NCBI GenBank assembly: GCA_937873255.1
Contig: CALMVM010000421.1
Span: 1-8,886 of the forward strand
Origin: an uncultured Verrucomicrobiota bacterium
Lineage (GTDB): Bacteria > Verrucomicrobiota > Verrucomicrobiia > Chthoniobacterales > SZAS-18
DNA length: 8,886 bases
Reading direction: 5' to 3'
Shown: piece after piece, positions 6,208 through 8,886 of the stretch
Numbering within the stretch: the stretch's first letter is position 1
Layout of the letters: each line of letters opens with the position of its first letter
Made by a program: the position numbers and the translations under genes
Notes under the pieces: model-generated
Database searches by the model: none
Told to the model about the DNA's origin: nothing
Seen by the model: only the letters and a program-made list of their open reading frames with translations

Positions 6208-8652
6208 ATGGATTTCCAGCTTTCGTCCGATTACGAACCGCGCGGCGACCAGCAGCAGGCCATCGCCAAACTGACGAAATCCCTCCAGGCGGGCAACCGT
6301 CACCAGACCCTCCTGGGCGTGACCGGTTCGGGCAAGACGTTCACCGCCGCCAACGTCATCCGCAACCTCGGCCGCCCGACCCTCGTCATCTCCCACAACA
6401 AGACGCTCGCCGCGCAGCTCTACAGCGAGTTCAAGCAATTCTTCCCCAAGAATGCCGTCGAGTACTTCGTCTCGTATTTCGACTACTATCAGCCCGAAGC
6501 GTACATCCCGCGCACGGACACCTACATCGAGAAGGACTCCTCCATCAACCAGGAGATCGAACGGTTGCGGTTGTCCACGACGAGCGCGCTGCTTTCGCGT
6601 CGGGACGTGATCGTGGTGTCGAGCGTGAGCTGTATCTACGGCCTCGGCTCGCCGGAGGATTATCGCGCGATGCTCACGCCGCTGTCCGTCGGTCAGCAAA
6701 TCTCGCGGGAGGCGTTTCTGGCGAAGCTCGTGGACATGCTTTACGAACGCAACGACATCCAGTTCGCGCGGGGCAAGTTCCGCGTGCGCGGCGACGTGAT
6801 CGAAGTCTACCCCGCGAGCGAGGACGAACAGGGCGTGCGCATCGAGTTTTTCGGGGACGAGATCGACCGTCTGAGCATCTTCGACCCGTTGACGGGTCAC
6901 GTCGAGAAAACCGTGCCGGGACTGACGTTATTCCCCGCGAAGCAATACGTCACCCCGCACGACAAACTCCGCCGCGCGCAGATGACTATCCGCACGGAGT
7001 TGGACTCGCGCATCGCCCAGTTCGAGGGTGAAGGGAAACTGCTCGAAGCCCAGCGCCTGAAGATGCGCACCGAGTACGACCTGGAGATGTTGCAGGAGAT
7101 GGGTTTTTGCTCGGGCATCGAAAACTACACGCGCCACCTGAGCGGCCGGCCGCCGGGTTCGACGCCGTACACGCTGCTGGATTTCTTCCCGGACGATTTC
7201 CTGCTCGTCGTGGACGAGAGTCACGCGACGATCCCGCAGATCGGCGGCATGTACGAGGGCGACCGTTCGCGCAAACAGGTGCTCGTGGACTACGGCTTCC
7301 GGCTGCCGAGCGCGATGGACAACCGGCCGTTGCGTTTCCCCGAGTTCATGGCGCACCAGCGTCAGTGCTTGTATATCAGCGCGACGCCCGCGCAGTTCGA
7401 GATGAACAACAGCGTCGTCGGCAACAAGACGTACGTCCCCCACCCGCGCGAGGCGGCGGCGAACATCGGCGAGGGTGAGACGACGCCGGCCCGTCTTCCC
7501 GGCATGAGCGCCGTCGCGGAGGCGGCGGGTTCGTACCTGACGCCGACACCGCGCGAACAGGCCCCGCCCATCCCGAGGCCGAATCTGAAGATCATCCGCC
7601 GCCACGCGACGCCGGTCGTCAACGCCGAAAGCGACGGCGAAAACAATTCGAACGGCGATCACTACAAGGACCGCCACGCAACCAGCGACATCGCCGACAG
7701 CTTCGACGTGTTCGTGGACGGCCAGCCGCTCATCGTCGAGCAGATCATCCGCCCGACGGGATTGCTGGACCCGCAGATTACCATCCGCCCGCTCAAGAAC
7801 CAGATCGACGACACCATCGAGGCGTGCCGCCAGCGCATTGAACTGGGCGAGCGTATTCTCGTCACGACCCTGACCAAGCGCACCGCCGAGGATCTATCCG
7901 ACTACCTGAAAGACGTGGGCTTGAAGGTGCGCTACCTCCATAGCGACATCGACACCATCGAGCGCGTGGAAATCCTGCGAGCATTGCGCGCGGCGGAGTT
8001 CGATATCCTCGTGGGCATCAATCTTCTCCGTGAGGGTCTGGACCTGCCGGAAGTCTCGCTCGTGTGCATCCTCGACGCGGACAAGGAAGGCTATCTGCGC
8101 AGCCAGACCTCGCTCATCCAGACGGCGGGACGCGCGGCGCGGCACCTGAACGGGTCGGTGATCCTGTTCGCGGATACGGTCACGCAAAGCATGAAAAAGC
8201 TCATCGACGTGACCGAGTATCGCCGCAAACGTCAGATCGAGTACAACACGGCAAACGGCATTACCCCGCAGAGTGTCAGACGCGCGGTGCAGGAAAGCCT
8301 GCACATGATCCTCAAGGGCAAGGACAAGGAGGCGAGCGTCATCCGCGAGGCGGGGGGCGACTTCAGCATCAGCGAGGTGTTGCGCGAACTGGAAGCCGAG
8401 ATGGCGGCGGCGGCGGCGAGCCTGGAATTCGAGAAGGCGGCGCTGTTGCGCGACCAGATCATGGAACTGAAAAACGGCACGGGCATTTCCAAGATCGAGC
8501 CCAAGCGCCGGCCGGGGAAGGTCAGTTATGTGAAGAAATCCTACGGCAGCGGCGCGGGACGCGTGGCCGAGTCGCCGGCCAACGCGAACGGCAGCGTCCC
8601 CCGGCGGCCATTGAAGTACCGCCGGCCCGGCGGCGAGCGCGCGGGGGATTAG
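6208..8652 (+). CDS. uvrB: UvrABC excinuclease subunit B with internal insertion
   Basis: UvrB receives damaged DNA from UvrA, verifies the lesion with a beta-hairpin and ATP-driven helicase fold, and recruits UvrC for incision. Walker A GVTGSGKT (37-44), the Tyr-rich beta-hairpin [15 protein letters not shown] (87-101), DESH (336-339), SATP (391-394), the [13 protein letters not shown] segment (510-522), [14 protein letters not shown] (550-563), LREGLDLPE (607-615) and QTAGRAAR (638-645) are all present. A C-terminal UVR domain (about 725-758) with [11 protein letters not shown] is the UvrC contact. At 814 residues it is far longer than E. coli UvrB (673). About 100 extra residues lie between SATP and VEQIIRPTG (about 398-507), and about 55 basic, Gly/Pro-rich residues follow the UVR domain. 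The start at ATG 6208 fits the family ([18 protein letters not shown]) but lacks a clear Shine-Dalgarno. The function is secure; the insertion's role is unknown. Confidence 0.97.
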   Translation: MDFQLSSDYEPRGDQQQAIAKLTKSLQAGNRHQTLLGVTGSGKTFTAANVIRNLGRPTLVISHNKTLAAQLYSEFKQFFPKNAVEYFVSYFDYYQPEAYIPRTDTYIEKDSSINQEIERLRLSTTSALLSRRDVIVVSSVSCIYGLGSPEDYRAMLTPLSVGQQISREAFLAKLVDMLYERNDIQFARGKFRVRGDVIEVYPASEDEQGVRIEFFGDEIDRLSIFDPLTGHVEKTVPGLTLFPAKQYVTPHDKLRRAQMTIRTELDSRIAQFEGEGKLLEAQRLKMRTEYDLEMLQEMGFCSGIENYTRHLSGRPPGSTPYTLLDFFPDDFLLVVDESHATIPQIGGMYEGDRSRKQVLVDYGFRLPSAMDNRPLRFPEFMAHQRQCLYISATPAQFEMNNSVVGNKTYVPHPREAAANIGEGETTPARLPGMSAVAEAAGSYLTPTPREQAPPIPRPNLKIIRRHATPVVNAESDGENNSNGDHYKDRHATSDIADSFDVFVDGQPLIVEQIIRPTGLLDPQITIRPLKNQIDDTIEACRQRIELGERILVTTLTKRTAEDLSDYLKDVGLKVRYLHSDIDTIERVEILRALRAAEFDILVGINLLREGLDLPEVSLVCILDADKEGYLRSQTSLIQTAGRAARHLNGSVILFADTVTQSMKKLIDVTEYRRKRQIEYNTANGITPQSVRRAVQESLHMILKGKDKEASVIREAGGDFSISEVLRELEAEMAAAAASLEFEKAALLRDQIMELKNGTGISKIEPKRRPGKVSYVKKSYGSGAGRVAESPANANGSVPRRPLKYRRPGGERAGD

Positions 8653-8703
8653 CCGCAGTGGGCTTTTCATGCCGTGTGCCAGGCTTCGATTTTCCCGTCT
8701 ACC

Positions 8704-8886
8704 ATGAATGTCATCGGATACGGCGAAGACGCACTCACTTATTGGGCGTTACAACATCGACTCGGCGAAATTCTTGAAAGGCTCGACGACGCTAGCGACC
8801 CCCGGGACAGCAGCGTCTATTTTCGACCGAGTTTTGGCAGGCGCGGCAATCCGCCGGTCCCTGCCGGTAGCGTGGCTCGAAGCTCT
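8704..8886 (+). CDS. Unrecognised gene, 3' end outside the window
   Basis: An ATG 51 bp after the uvrB stop opens a frame that stays open for 61 codons to the window edge. It begins MNVIGYGEDALTYWALQHR, followed by an acidic stretch and VYFRPSFGRRG. These two strings look like conserved motifs rather than random translation, and they faintly recall the starts of uncharacterised bacterial proteins, but I cannot name a family or function. No membrane helix or signal peptide is visible. About 57% of codons end in G or C (35 of 61), against 24 of the first 30 in uvrB, and TTA, CGA and GGA occur, so it differs in codon use from its neighbour. No Shine-Dalgarno is seen before the ATG. An antisense or chance frame is possible given the short length. 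Confidence 0.55.
   Translation, partial: MNVIGYGEDALTYWALQHRLGEILERLDDASDPRDSSVYFRPSFGRRGNPPVPAGSVARSS

Noticed and set aside
5455..6900. A 481-codon minus-strand frame covering the glgB start and the uvrB start
   Set aside because: It overlaps the 5' ends of two certain genes in other frames, and its translation is Arg-rich and low in pattern, as expected of a shadow frame.
7399..7728. Intein or mobile element as the source of the UvrB insertion
   Set aside because: It is too short for an intein and shows no N-terminal Cys/Ser splice block or terminal His-Asn. There are no terminal repeats or transposase sequence.

Overview
The window is a GC-rich bacterial chromosomal segment made up mostly of housekeeping genes. 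The best guess is Verrucomicrobiota or a relative in the PVC group. The reasons are a pseudopilin of the FTLIELL type with an 'LAQCKQIGLALKLFAGDNDGTYP'-like segment after the helix, weak or absent Shine-Dalgarno sequences at most starts, and a CpxA-like kinase beside DNA-repair and glycogen genes. This assignment is inferred from sequence impression only, not from a database search.

Layout. Positions 2-1363 (+) hold a 5'-truncated CpxA-like sensor histidine kinase. A 96-bp gap follows, containing four tandem heptamers (TTTGCAT type), and then xseA (1460-2833, +), the exonuclease VII large subunit. A perfect 13-bp hairpin with A and T tracts (2889-2917) separates xseA from a convergent type IV pilin-like or type II secretion pseudopilin gene (2945-3676, -). 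Upstream of the pilin is a plausible sigma-70 promoter overlapped by an inverted repeat. Next is glgB (3783-6035, -), the glycogen branching enzyme. A 172-bp divergent region (6036-6207) separates glgB from uvrB (6208-8652, +), the nucleotide excision repair helicase subunit. At the 3' edge an unrecognised gene begins at 8704 (+) and runs off the window.

The genes do not form one pathway. xseA and uvrB are both DNA repair or processing genes but are separated by two minus-strand genes. The kinase should pair with a response regulator upstream of the window. glgB and the pilin share a strand, but the pilin appears to have its own promoter.

The points that depart from the ordinary are these: a roughly 100-residue in-frame insertion in UvrB between the SATP motif and the [13 protein letters not shown] segment, plus a basic C-terminal tail; the AT-rich distal part of the pilin gene and Ala at its processing site; the heptamer array before xseA; GTTC-containing direct repeats before uvrB; and the partial 3' gene, whose codon use differs from uvrB. 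I see no CRISPR array, transposase, tRNA, rRNA or obvious defence island. The strongest lead is the UvrB insertion, and I do not claim a new system.
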